From the NCBI GenBank assembly GCA_947495075.1, contig CANLXH010000002.1:496001-560000 (forward strand): DNA of 64,000 nt, written 5' to 3'. Source of the DNA: an uncultured Croceitalea sp. GTDB taxonomy: Bacteria; Bacteroidota; Bacteroidia; Flavobacteriales; Flavobacteriaceae. The notes under the pieces are model-generated. The model saw only the letters and a list, made by a program, of their open reading frames with translations. It had not been told where the DNA came from and did no database searches. Every line of letters starts with the position of its first letter. Within the stretch, counting starts at the first letter, position 1. Both the position numbers and the translations under genes were made by a program. Shown here in pieces: positions 9,281 through 17,107 of this stretch.

Positions 9281-10135
9281 ATGACCAGAGCGGAGTATTT
9301 AACCTTTTGTAAAAAATGCAAGAACCGTAAGTTTAATCCTGATAAAGGAATTATTTGTGGACTCACAGATAAAATAGCAGATTTTAAAGGTGAATGTGCA
9401 AATTTCTCTTATGATAAGGAAAGTCAATATATACCAAAAGTAAAGGAAGCGATTAGACCCAACGAGCAAAGAGCGAAATGGGCCGAATATCTTATCTGGA
9501 GTATGCTGGGAATTGGTGTTATTAGTTTAATTTCTTCTTACTTTCAATACGACCTACTTCTTAAAGTACAGGAAGGTTTTCCTGTTTCAGATAGCCAACT
9601 TGAAATGAATGATATACGTGTAAGCCTAATAGCTTTGCTGTATATGGTTTTATATATTATTTCAGTAATTGTCTTCATAAGGTGGTTTAGAAGAGCATAT
9701 TATAATTTGAACAGTAGAGCAAATGCAAATTATGATGAGGGTTGGGCAGCAGGAGGCTGGTTTGTACCAATATTATGTCTTTTTCGTCCTTATCGCATTA
9801 TGCAGGAGCTGGATGATAAAATGGCATCACTAATAGAACAACATTCACTAAAGCTAGTTCAAAAAAGCAATGTGCTAATTGGGTTTTGGTGGATCATATG
9901 GATACTAAGCGGTATGATTGCCAATTTTTCATTTAGAATTAGCATGAGAGCAGAAAGTTTAGAAGAACTCATTAATAGTACAAGATTTGATATGGTTAAT
10001 GAAACATTTGATATTCCTTTAACCATACTTGCAATTCTTGTAATACGAAATGTTGCCAAAAAAGAAGAACGCCTTGCAGAAGTAGAAGAAGAAAGTGCTA
10101 AAAAATTAGCCTTGCTAGATGAGAAAAGTATTTAA
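9281..10135 (+). CDS. DUF4328 membrane protein with N-terminal Cys cluster
   Basis: A 284-residue protein. The N-terminal 40 residues hold four Cys (C10, C13, C26, C39) that could bind zinc. Several transmembrane helices follow (about residues 68-88, 106-130, 205-225, 240-260). The signature NANYDEGWAAGGWFVPILCLFRPY assigns the DUF4328 family, whose function is unknown. The last four bases overlap the convergent HAD gene. The intergenic region upstream is shared with the divergent propeller gene, so both promoters lie in 9086-9280. Confidence 0.8.
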   Translation: MTRAEYLTFCKKCKNRKFNPDKGIICGLTDKIADFKGECANFSYDKESQYIPKVKEAIRPNEQRAKWAEYLIWSMLGIGVISLISSYFQYDLLLKVQEGFPVSDSQLEMNDIRVSLIALLYMVLYIISVIVFIRWFRRAYYNLNSRANANYDEGWAAGGWFVPILCLFRPYRIMQELDDKMASLIEQHSLKLVQKSNVLIGFWWIIWILSGMIANFSFRISMRAESLEELINSTRFDMVNETFDIPLTILAILVIRNVAKKEERLAEVEEESAKKLALLDEKSI

Positions 10136-10797
10136 AATAGACTAGAATATTTTAATCGTTCAAAACGTATCTCGCTAAAATCTGAAATTACCTTATCTGC
10201 CAGAGCATATTCTTGATTTTTTGAGTGTGGACTTTTAAATCCAACACAGTAAATACCAGCAGCATGTGCAGCTTTAATTCCGTTTGTGGAGTCTTCTATC
10301 ACTATACATTCTTCTTTTTTAAAACCAGAAGCTTCAGCGGCTTTTAGAAAAATCTCTGGGTGGGGTTTGCTCGCTTTTAGATCTGCTCCACTTAGTTTGG
10401 CTTTAAAGCACCTATCTAACTCGAATCTGGAAAATACATTGTTGATGGTAGGCATAGAGGCAGAACTTGCCAAAACCAAAGTGAGTCCATTATTATGGTA
10501 ATCTTGTATCAATTCTCGAACACCAGTGATTAAATCTAAATTTGGGTCATGTAAAAAAAGCTGTTTAAAAATGCTTCGTTTTATATTGACCAATTGTTTT
10601 GGTGCTTGGTTTAGTTTAAAATACTGCACTAATTGTGTACAGACTTGCAAGGTAGTTTGGCCAGTGAAGCTTTCATATAATTCATCTGATACCATTATTC
10701 CCACTTCCCTAAACATACCATGATAGGCTTTATGGTGTAGTGGTTCGGAATCTATAATTACTCCATCCATATCAAACAATACCGCTTTAAATCGCAT
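10132..10797 (-). CDS. HAD-superfamily phosphatase/beta-phosphoglucomutase-like
   Basis: A 221-residue haloacid dehalogenase-type hydrolase. Motif I is FDMDGVIIDSEP with nucleophile Asp9 and acid/base Asp11. Motif II is LASSAS near residue 111, and motif III/IV is KPHPEIFLKAAE followed by CIVIEDSTNGIKAAHAAG. The helical cap between motifs I and II is of the C1 type found in sugar-phosphate phosphatases and beta-phosphoglucomutases. The exact substrate cannot be read from sequence. It is a single gene, convergent with the DUF4328 gene (4-base overlap). Confidence 0.85.
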   Translation of the reverse strand: MRFKAVLFDMDGVIIDSEPLHHKAYHGMFREVGIMVSDELYESFTGQTTLQVCTQLVQYFKLNQAPKQLVNIKRSIFKQLFLHDPNLDLITGVRELIQDYHNNGLTLVLASSASMPTINNVFSRFELDRCFKAKLSGADLKASKPHPEIFLKAAEASGFKKEECIVIEDSTNGIKAAHAAGIYCVGFKSPHSKNQEYALADKVISDFSEIRFERLKYSSLF

Positions 10798-10960
10798 CTT
10801 AAAATTTTAAACGAAGATAAGAACTGGTTTCATCATAATACGAAATGTATTGACCTAGGCTTCATCGAACTCCCTCTTTCCTAATCCAAAAGGTGCGTTC
10901 CCTCATTCGTAGTTTTCTAGTAGTATTCTTAAACTTAGTTTAGCCCTAAATAACAATGAT

Positions 10961-11674
10961 ATGAGCTACAAAATAACCATACCAGAACCTTGTTCAGAAG
11001 ATTGGAACAAAATGTCACCTACTCAAAAGGGAGCATTTTGTAAAAGTTGTGCAAAGGAAGTAATCGATTTTACAAATACTACGAACAGAGAGCTGGCAAG
11101 AAAAATAGCTAAAGGTGATAATATTTGTGGAAGGTTTAAACCAGAGCAATTAAACACCTCATTACCTATAGTATCTCAAAACCAATTTAGACGTAATGCG
11201 GCTATGCTTGGTTTTACCTCACTTCTAGCATTGGGTACTCCTTTGGTTGCACAACAAAGTGTTACACCAGTACAGACGCCACAACATTTTGTAGTAGGGC
11301 GTATTGCGCAGCAATCTATAAAAACAGAAAAGTATATTGTAACAGGAATAGTTAAAGACCTTAATAACATGCCTTTAGTTGGTGCTACTATTGTATTGGA
11401 AGGAAATACAACAGGTACGAAAACAAATATGAAAGGTGAATTTAATATTGTAGTTCCCATTTCAAAAAAACTGGAAAAGCAAGTGCTTTGGGTATCTAAT
11501 CTAGGTTTTGAAACTCAGAAAATCATTATCGATAAAAACACCAAACCACTTACTATTGAATTGGTAGAGGAAATTATGATTTTAGGTGAAATTGCTATTC
11601 AAGAATACCCTGAAAAGAAAAATGACACCATCAATAAGGTGAAAAACTTATTTCGAAATAAACGTTCCAACTAA
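10961..11674 (+). CDS. Carboxypeptidase-like regulatory domain protein
   Basis: A 237-residue protein. The N-terminal segment has a Cys pattern (C11, C27, C30, C56) in the context MSPTQKGAFCKSCAKEVIDF, a recurring module in Bacteroidota. A hydrophobic stretch follows at about residues 78-96 (AAMLGFTSLLALGTPLVAQ). The C-terminal half (about 112-200) is a CarboxypepD_reg-like beta-sandwich with VTGIVKDLNNMPLVGATIV and NMKGEFNIVVP, the same fold that sits at the N-terminus of TonB-dependent outer-membrane receptors. No receptor barrel follows. The role is unknown, and envelope localisation is an inference. Confidence 0.7.
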   Translation: MSYKITIPEPCSEDWNKMSPTQKGAFCKSCAKEVIDFTNTTNRELARKIAKGDNICGRFKPEQLNTSLPIVSQNQFRRNAAMLGFTSLLALGTPLVAQQSVTPVQTPQHFVVGRIAQQSIKTEKYIVTGIVKDLNNMPLVGATIVLEGNTTGTKTNMKGEFNIVVPISKKLEKQVLWVSNLGFETQKIIIDKNTKPLTIELVEEIMILGEIAIQEYPEKKNDTINKVKNLFRNKRSN

Positions 11675-11754
11675 TTATTTATAGTATCTAGTAGCTGTCA
11701 GTTTAGCTTTATTTTTACGACTTACTCCCAATAAACGTAAAAAGTTATTTTGCT

Positions 11755-12444
11755 ATGCAAAAAGAAGCAATAAAAGTTGATGTGGTATCCGATGTAGCTT
11801 GCCCATGGTGTTATGTTGGAAAACGTAGACTAGAGTCTGCATTGAAACAATGGAAAGGTACTCCTGTAGAAGTTACTTGGCATCCTTATCAGCTAGACCC
11901 CAATATGCCTGCGGAAGGGTTAGATAGAAATACCTACCTCACCAATAAATTTGGTGACATGGAGCGCGTTAAGCCTATGACGGATAGACTCGTTGAAGCT
12001 GGAGAAGAAGAAGGCATTACTTTTAACTTTGGGGATAAATGGTTGGCAGTAAATACCTTACCGCTTCATCAATTACTACATGTGGCCGGAGAAGAAGGCT
12101 TTAGAGACCAATTAAAAGAGCGGTTTTTAAAAGCATATTTTGATGAAAATCTTCATCTAAACAAACCTGAAGTAATTGCTTCAATCATGGCAGAATTTGG
12201 TTGGAATGCTGAAAAAACAGCTCAAATAGTAGCTGATGAAAATATTGCTTACGCCGTAAAACAAGAGATTGCTCATTACCAACAGCTTGGGGTTAGTGGT
12301 GTTCCTTTTTTTATTATCAACGACAAATATGGTATTAGCGGTGCGCAGCCTGCGAGCGTATTTCTTGAAGCTTTTACTAAGCTCTCGTCAATCGAAGTTA
12401 TCAGTGAAGGAGATAGTTGTGACCCTGAAACAGGTCTATGTTAA
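11755..12444 (+). CDS. DsbA-family oxidoreductase (FrnE-like)
   Basis: A 229-residue thioredoxin-fold protein with an early CPWC motif (C16, C19 in VACPWCYVGKRRL) and the conserved cis-Pro segment GVSGVPFFII near residue 182. It has no signal peptide, so it probably works in the cytoplasm, as for FrnE-like DsbA proteins. An extra pair of Cys ends the protein (C223 and C229 in DSCDPETGLC), a feature seen in FrnE homologues. It may reduce or isomerise disulfides, but the physiological substrate is unknown. The gene ends 12 bases before the convergent DUF2237 gene. Confidence 0.85.
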   Translation: MQKEAIKVDVVSDVACPWCYVGKRRLESALKQWKGTPVEVTWHPYQLDPNMPAEGLDRNTYLTNKFGDMERVKPMTDRLVEAGEEEGITFNFGDKWLAVNTLPLHQLLHVAGEEGFRDQLKERFLKAYFDENLHLNKPEVIASIMAEFGWNAEKTAQIVADENIAYAVKQEIAHYQQLGVSGVPFFIINDKYGISGAQPASVFLEAFTKLSSIEVISEGDSCDPETGLC

Positions 12445-12456
12445 TTTTCTAATTCC

Positions 12457-12822
12457 CTATTCGGAAGCATATTTGTGCTCTAATAGCATTTCAAAATCTA
12501 CAATTTGTAAAGCTTTTTGATGGGTACCTTCGAGTACAACTTCTGGTGCCTTACCAGCTTTATAGGCTTGTTTCCACCTTGAAACGCATAAACACCATTT
12601 ATCTCCCGGTTTTAAACCAGGAAATTGATACGTAGGTATCGGTGTACTTAAATCGTTACCCTGCATTTTAGTGTATTGTAAAAAATCTTCGGTCATAATA
12701 GCACAGACCACATGAGTCCCAATATCTTCTGAGCCTGTTCTACAAAAACCATCACGATAGAATCCTGTTTTCGGGGCATGGCAGCAGGCTTGTAATTGGG
12801 TTCCTAAGACATTCTTTTCCAT
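12457..12822 (-). CDS. DUF2237 family protein
   Basis: A 121-residue soluble protein matching the DUF2237 pattern: NVLGTQLQACCHAPKTGFYRDG at the start, then GTHVVCAIMTEDFL, and PGLKPGDKWCLCVSRWKQA in the second half. Members are widespread and uncharacterised. The conserved Cys and His suggest metal binding, but this is inference. The gene is convergent with the DsbA-like gene and divergent from the SPFH gene. Confidence 0.85.
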   Translation of the reverse strand: MEKNVLGTQLQACCHAPKTGFYRDGFCRTGSEDIGTHVVCAIMTEDFLQYTKMQGNDLSTPIPTYQFPGLKPGDKWCLCVSRWKQAYKAGKAPEVVLEGTHQKALQIVDFEMLLEHKYASE

Positions 12823-12949
12823 AAATCATATTTTAAGTAAATTTAAGAAAGTTGTGTATGTAACAATAGTTCTGAATTTTATACTAATCCAATACGAGCT
12901 TAAATCATTTTTCATAGCTTTAGAACACAAATTAGAAAAACACGATTCC

Positions 12950-14083
12950 ATGGATATTTTTAGTAAAATCAAAGAAAAACTCAGTCATGAGTTTATAGAC
13001 ATTGTAGAATGGTTAGATTACACAGACGACACCATAGCACACCGGTTTGAACGTTACCAAAACGAAATTAAAAACGGGGCAAAACTTATTGTTCGCGAAG
13101 GACAAACTGCAGTTTTTATAAACGAAGGGCAATTGGCAGATGTTTTTACGCCAGGCACCTACGATTTAACAACAAAAAATTTACCCATTTTAGCAACTCT
13201 TAAAGGTTGGAAGTATGGTTTTAACTCTCCCTTTAAAGCTGAGGTATATTTTGTAAACACCCATTTATTTACGGATGAAAAATGGGGCACTAAAAACCCT
13301 ATCACTTTAAGTGATGAGCGCTTTGGCTTGGTAGAAATACGAGCTTTTGGAACTTATGCTTTTAAAATTGCAGATGCTGGGAAATTTATTGTTGATATCG
13401 TTGGTACAGATAATAATTTTACCAATTTTGAAATTAACGAGCACCTAAAAAGTTTAATTGCAACTCGTTTTACAGATACAGTTGGTGAAGCGAATTTGCC
13501 TATTGAATTATACGCTGCTAATACTTCTGAACTTTCAGATACATGCCAAGAAGTAATGAAACCGGAGTTCTTATCGGTTGGTATCTCCTTAGAAAAATTC
13601 TACATCGAAAATGTTTCGATGCCAGAAGATCTTAAGAAAGAAATCTTCGAATATAGCCGTATTGATAAGTTAGACTTGGATAAATTAACCAAGTTTAAAA
13701 CTGCTAAAGCTATTGAAGCTGCTGCTAAAAATGAAGGTGGAACTGCTGGTGCAGGAATGGGAATGGGAATGGGCTTCGTACTCGCACAACAAATGGGTGG
13801 TATGATGTCTCCTCAGATGGGAGGTCAACAAGTCGCTGCACAAACTGGAGGTGCCATGCCTCCACCAATGCCGGTTGCCGTACAATACTTTTATGCCGTA
13901 GATGGAGCACAACAAGGTCCTGTGGGAATTGACCAACTAAAAGCACTTTTTGCCAATAGAACCATCAATAAAGAAAGTTTAGTTTGGAAACAAGGGATGG
14001 CTAGCTGGGCTGCTTTACAAGAAGTTGAAGAGTTAAAGTCATTCTTAGGAGGTAACACACCACCGCCATTACCTAATAACTAA
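12950..14083 (+). CDS. SPFH domain protein with C-terminal GYF_2 domain
   Basis: A 377-residue protein. The N-terminal part (residues 1 to about 265) is an SPFH/band-7-like domain of the virion-core/YdjI type, with an early REGQTAVFINEGQLADVFTPG strand pair and a DVVGTDN-like middle. A Gly/Met-rich linker follows (about 295-325), then a GYF_2 domain (YFYAVDGAQQGPVGIDQLKA and WKQGMASWAAL). I start it at ATG 12950 (MDIFSKIKEKL). The frame stays open further up, but that part is not conserved-looking. In Bacillus, SPFH (YdjI) and zinc-ribbon (YdjG) proteins share an operon. The same pairing with the next gene hints at a common membrane-associated role. Confidence 0.8.
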   Translation: MDIFSKIKEKLSHEFIDIVEWLDYTDDTIAHRFERYQNEIKNGAKLIVREGQTAVFINEGQLADVFTPGTYDLTTKNLPILATLKGWKYGFNSPFKAEVYFVNTHLFTDEKWGTKNPITLSDERFGLVEIRAFGTYAFKIADAGKFIVDIVGTDNNFTNFEINEHLKSLIATRFTDTVGEANLPIELYAANTSELSDTCQEVMKPEFLSVGISLEKFYIENVSMPEDLKKEIFEYSRIDKLDLDKLTKFKTAKAIEAAAKNEGGTAGAGMGMGMGFVLAQQMGGMMSPQMGGQQVAAQTGGAMPPPMPVAVQYFYAVDGAQQGPVGIDQLKALFANRTINKESLVWKQGMASWAALQEVEELKSFLGGNTPPPLPNN

Positions 14084-14095
14084 TTATATTTTATT

Positions 14096-14183
14096 GTCAT
14101 TTCGAAAGAGTTTGCGACTGAGAAATCTACTATTTAGATTCTAGATTTTTCAATCATTGCGCTGCAATTCGTTTCGAAATGAC
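14096..14183. repeat. Palindromic intergenic element (GTCATTTCGAA arms)
   Basis: An 88-bp palindrome sits between the SPFH and zinc-ribbon genes. Outer arms GTCATTTCGAA (14096-14106) and TTCGAAATGAC (14173-14183) are perfect. Inner arms at 14120-14129 and 14142-14151 pair with one mismatch around the GAGAAATCTA core. Related sequences occur after brnQ near 59.4-59.7 kb, so this appears to be one copy of a dispersed, REP-like family. It ends 16 bases before the TTG start of the next gene. Confidence 0.7.
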
Positions 14184-14199
14184 TCTTTTTAAGTAAACT

Positions 14200-15288
14200 T
14201 TGGAACAAAAAACGCAACAAACCGAACTCAAAAAAGCCTGCATTAATTGTGGGGCGGAATTGAAGTATCAACCCGGGACTAAAAACATTAGTTGTGACTA
14301 TTGTGGCCACAAAGAAGAAATCCATATAGATGAGAATGGTTTTGAGGAGCTAGAGTTATACCCTTACTTAAAAGAAATGGGTGCCTTAAAGCATAGTGAA
14401 GAAATTTCGATGCTCCATTGCAAAAATTGTGGTGCCAATCAGCATGTAGAAGAAAACTACAAATCACTCCATTGTGTGTACTGCAGTATGCCATTAATTT
14501 TAGAAGATGCATATAAGGAGGATTGGATTTTACCTGGTGCCGTACTTCCTTTTCAGATAGATCAAAAAAAGTCATTTCAGATATTTAAAAAATGGGTGAA
14601 TAACCTTTGGTTTGCGCCCAATAAGCTTAAAAAAGCAGCTTTGGACCCGCAGTTTACAAAAGGTTTGTATTTACCTTATTGGACTTTTGATGCGCAATTA
14701 AAAGCTACCTACTCTGGACAGCGAGGAGATTATTATTATGAAACTCAGACCTATCGAGATAGTAACGGAAAAACTAAAACAAGACAGGTTAGAAAAACCC
14801 GGTGGAGATCTGCATCTGGACACATTTCTGGTTTTGTAGATGACACGCTAGTAAAGGCTTCGAAACAGAAAGCCGGGCGCATTCCCCAAAAAATTGCACG
14901 TTGGAATTTAAAACTATTACAGCCTTTTAGTTCTAGCTTTTTAAGAGGCTTTGTTACCGAAAAGTATACCATACCATTAAAACAAGGACACCTTTCTGCA
15001 AAAGGAGAAGCAGAACTAATAGCAGACCGCTGGTGCAGGCAAGACATAGGTGGTGATACCCAGCGTATATCCAACATGAATATGAGTTTATCAGAAGAAA
15101 CTTTTAAACATATTCTGTTACCTGTTTATATTAGTGCTTATCGCTATAATAGTAAAGAGTACAATTTTTTTATTAATGGTGAAAATGGTACTATTTCGGG
15201 AACGCGACCTTATAGCTTTTGGAAGATTTTCTTTACTGTAATTCTCGTTTTACTAATCATCGGGTTAATTATATTTTTTGCTCAATAA
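14200..15288 (+). CDS. Double zinc-ribbon membrane-anchored protein (YdjG-like)
   Basis: A 362-residue protein with two zinc ribbons: C14/C17/C32/C35 (INCGAELKYQPGTKNISCDYC) and C74/C77/C92/C95. A central domain of about 230 residues follows, with LYLPYWTFDAQLKATYSGQRG, and one C-terminal transmembrane helix (about 338-360). The start must be TTG at 14200: an in-frame TAA lies six bases upstream, and the first in-frame ATG is after the first ribbon. The pairing with the upstream SPFH gene resembles Bacillus ydjG/ydjI, which are linked to membrane stress, but function here is inferred. Often mislabelled as a PriA-like or TFIIB zinc-ribbon protein. Confidence 0.75.
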   Translation: MEQKTQQTELKKACINCGAELKYQPGTKNISCDYCGHKEEIHIDENGFEELELYPYLKEMGALKHSEEISMLHCKNCGANQHVEENYKSLHCVYCSMPLILEDAYKEDWILPGAVLPFQIDQKKSFQIFKKWVNNLWFAPNKLKKAALDPQFTKGLYLPYWTFDAQLKATYSGQRGDYYYETQTYRDSNGKTKTRQVRKTRWRSASGHISGFVDDTLVKASKQKAGRIPQKIARWNLKLLQPFSSSFLRGFVTEKYTIPLKQGHLSAKGEAELIADRWCRQDIGGDTQRISNMNMSLSEETFKHILLPVYISAYRYNSKEYNFFINGENGTISGTRPYSFWKIFFTVILVLLIIGLIIFFAQ

Positions 15289-15301
15289 CAACATGTTTAA
15301 T

Positions 15302-15742
15302 ATGAAAACACTTTACATCATCCTTCTTTTTATATCAATGTCTTCTTATGCACAATCAGCTATCAAAATTGGAGATAAAAAAGCGATTACCGCTGTACTA
15401 ACGGCCCAACAAGAAGCTTGGGATAATTATGATATTGAAACTTTTATGGAAGGTTATTGGAAATCTGAAGAGCTAAAGTTCTATGGCGCAGGTGGAGTTA
15501 TAAAAGGTTGGCAAAGTACCCTAGAACGCTATAAAAAAAGTTACCCTAGCAAAGAACATTTTGGTAAACTTCGTTTTGTGCTAAACGATATTTCTAGAAT
15601 AAACGATGACTCTTATTACGTATTGGGCGAATATTACCTTACGCGAGAGGTTGGTGACACCCATGGTATTTTTATGCTTATCGTAAAAAATATAAATGGT
15701 GAATGGAAAATTATTGCAGATACCTCAGCCACTGTTAACTAG
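15302..15742 (+). CDS. Secreted NTF2-like (DUF4440/SnoaL-type) protein
   Basis: A 146-residue exported protein. A signal peptide of about 17 residues (MKTLYIILLFISMSSYAQ) is followed by an NTF2-like alpha+beta domain: ITAVLTAQQEAWDNYDIETFMEGYWKS, then FYGAGGVIKGWQSTLERYKK and a final DGEWKI-type strand (GEWKIIADTSA). This is the DUF4440 layout, small-molecule binding or catalytic with no set substrate. I prefer ATG 15302 because it gives a clean signal peptide. ATG 15293 is possible. It begins 13 bases after the zinc-ribbon gene and may be co-transcribed. Confidence 0.72.
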   Translation: MKTLYIILLFISMSSYAQSAIKIGDKKAITAVLTAQQEAWDNYDIETFMEGYWKSEELKFYGAGGVIKGWQSTLERYKKSYPSKEHFGKLRFVLNDISRINDDSYYVLGEYYLTREVGDTHGIFMLIVKNINGEWKIIADTSATVN

Positions 15743-15874
15743 TATAATTTTAAAATCTATTATATATATTTTCAGAAAAAAGGAAATATAAAGGCTCGCA
15801 AACACAAAACGATTGTATAGAGTTTACCTTAGCATCTGATTATTATTTAGGTGGGCTTTTTTCTAGATAATATC

Positions 15875-16975
15875 CTACTTAACAAATACCAAACAAACCG
15901 GACTTGGCAGCTTTTTCTCTTTTAAGAAGCTAAGTGTTCCTTTTTCTACATCCCTTTTATAAACCGTAATATTATTACTGCGTTGGTTGGCTACCAAAAG
16001 ATAGTTGCCTGTAGGATCTAGTGTAAAGTTTCTAGGCCAATCTCCATTAACCGATGTACGGCCAACCAGAGAAAGTTTACCTGTTTCCCGAGTAATTTCA
16101 AAAATTACGATGGTATTTTCACCACGGTTAGAACTATACAAAAATCTTCCATCGTTAGATAAATGAATATCGGCACATGCATTTTCACCTTCAAAATCTT
16201 TTGGTAATGTAGCCTGGACTTCTATTTGATTATAGCTGCCTTCATCATCCCTTTTTAATACCGAGATAGAAGCATTAAGCTCGTTAAGTACATAGAGATA
16301 CTCTCTATTTTTACTAAACTCAAAATGTCGCGGTCCCGCACCTTTCCCCATCTCAATAGTATTTTGATGTGCAGGCACCCATCCATACGGTTGTTTATCA
16401 TATCGCTTTAAAGCACTTAATCCTAAGTCTGCCACAAAAAGACCATCTTCATTAAAATGAGATTTATGTACATGGGCAGTTTTTGTAGTATCCGCTGTAT
16501 TATGCTCAATAAGTTGGTGTTCACCTAAACTGCCATCTTCCACCAAATCAAAAATTGCCAAATTCCCTCCAGAATAATTGGAAACCGCAATCTGACCATC
16601 ATTAGAAACGGCGACATGACATGGATGAGCTCCCCCAGAGCCTTTACTATTTAAAAGTGTAAGTTCACGATTCTCTATAGCATAAGAAGTGATTCCACCT
16701 CCTATAGAATCATAATCTGCAGTTTCTTGTACGGCATATAAATTCTTTTGATTATGTGAAATTGCCAAAAAAGAAGGGCTTGGTAGTTTTGCAGCCAAAA
16801 CTTCATCCATTAAATCTCCATTGTTAGCGTTAAAAGTCATTTTATAAATTCCTTCACTATCACCATCCGTGTAGGTACCTATAAATAAATCGTATGTTTT
16901 CATAGGTTCATTTTTTTCTTGACACCCAATTACAATAAATATACTTGATAAAAGAAAGCTCAATTTAAGTTTCAT
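15875..16975 (-). CDS. Lactonase-family (6-phosphogluconolactonase-like) lipoprotein
   Basis: A 366-residue seven-bladed propeller of the lactonase family (the YbhE-type 6-phosphogluconolactonase fold). The lipobox IVIGC near residue 18 predicts a lipoprotein, so it is outside the cytoplasm, unlike the true pentose-phosphate enzyme. Family motifs include LFIGTYTDGDSEGIY, GSGGAHPCHVAVSNDGQ, AHVHKSHF, and GPRHFEFSKNREYLYVLNE. The conserved His and Arg of these motifs form the propeller centre in the family. Divergent from the Tricorn-like gene. A role in sugar-lactone hydrolysis is an inference. Confidence 0.82.
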   Translation of the reverse strand: MKLKLSFLLSSIFIVIGCQEKNEPMKTYDLFIGTYTDGDSEGIYKMTFNANNGDLMDEVLAAKLPSPSFLAISHNQKNLYAVQETADYDSIGGGITSYAIENRELTLLNSKGSGGAHPCHVAVSNDGQIAVSNYSGGNLAIFDLVEDGSLGEHQLIEHNTADTTKTAHVHKSHFNEDGLFVADLGLSALKRYDKQPYGWVPAHQNTIEMGKGAGPRHFEFSKNREYLYVLNELNASISVLKRDDEGSYNQIEVQATLPKDFEGENACADIHLSNDGRFLYSSNRGENTIVIFEITRETGKLSLVGRTSVNGDWPRNFTLDPTGNYLLVANQRSNNITVYKRDVEKGTLSFLKEKKLPSPVCLVFVK

Positions 16976-17066
16976 AATTCAAAGGTTGTATTTGATAAAA
17001 ATACATAACTCTTAAATATTATCATGGATTAGAAGCTACTGTTAAAAATTAATATTGGAGAGGTCA

Positions 17067-17074
17067 TATTTTTG
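17067..17074 (+). promoter_or_regulatory. Candidate -7 promoter box for the Tricorn-like gene
   Basis: TATTTTTG fits the Bacteroidota -7 consensus TAnnTTTG. It lies 33 bases before the ATG at 17108. No TTG is found at the usual 19-21 bases upstream, so the call rests on the -7 box alone. Confidence 0.4.
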
Positions 17075-17107
17075 TAACTTCAAGACCTAAATCAATCAAT
17101 TAAAAAA

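Noticed and set aside
12854..12949. Upstream extension of the SPFH gene
   Set aside because: The added 32 residues are not SPFH-like, and ATG 12950 gives the usual family start.
13685..13946. Two overlapping minus-strand frames in the SPFH gene, His/Ser-rich
   Set aside because: They mirror the Met/Gly-rich linker of the SPFH protein on the other strand. They have no start context.
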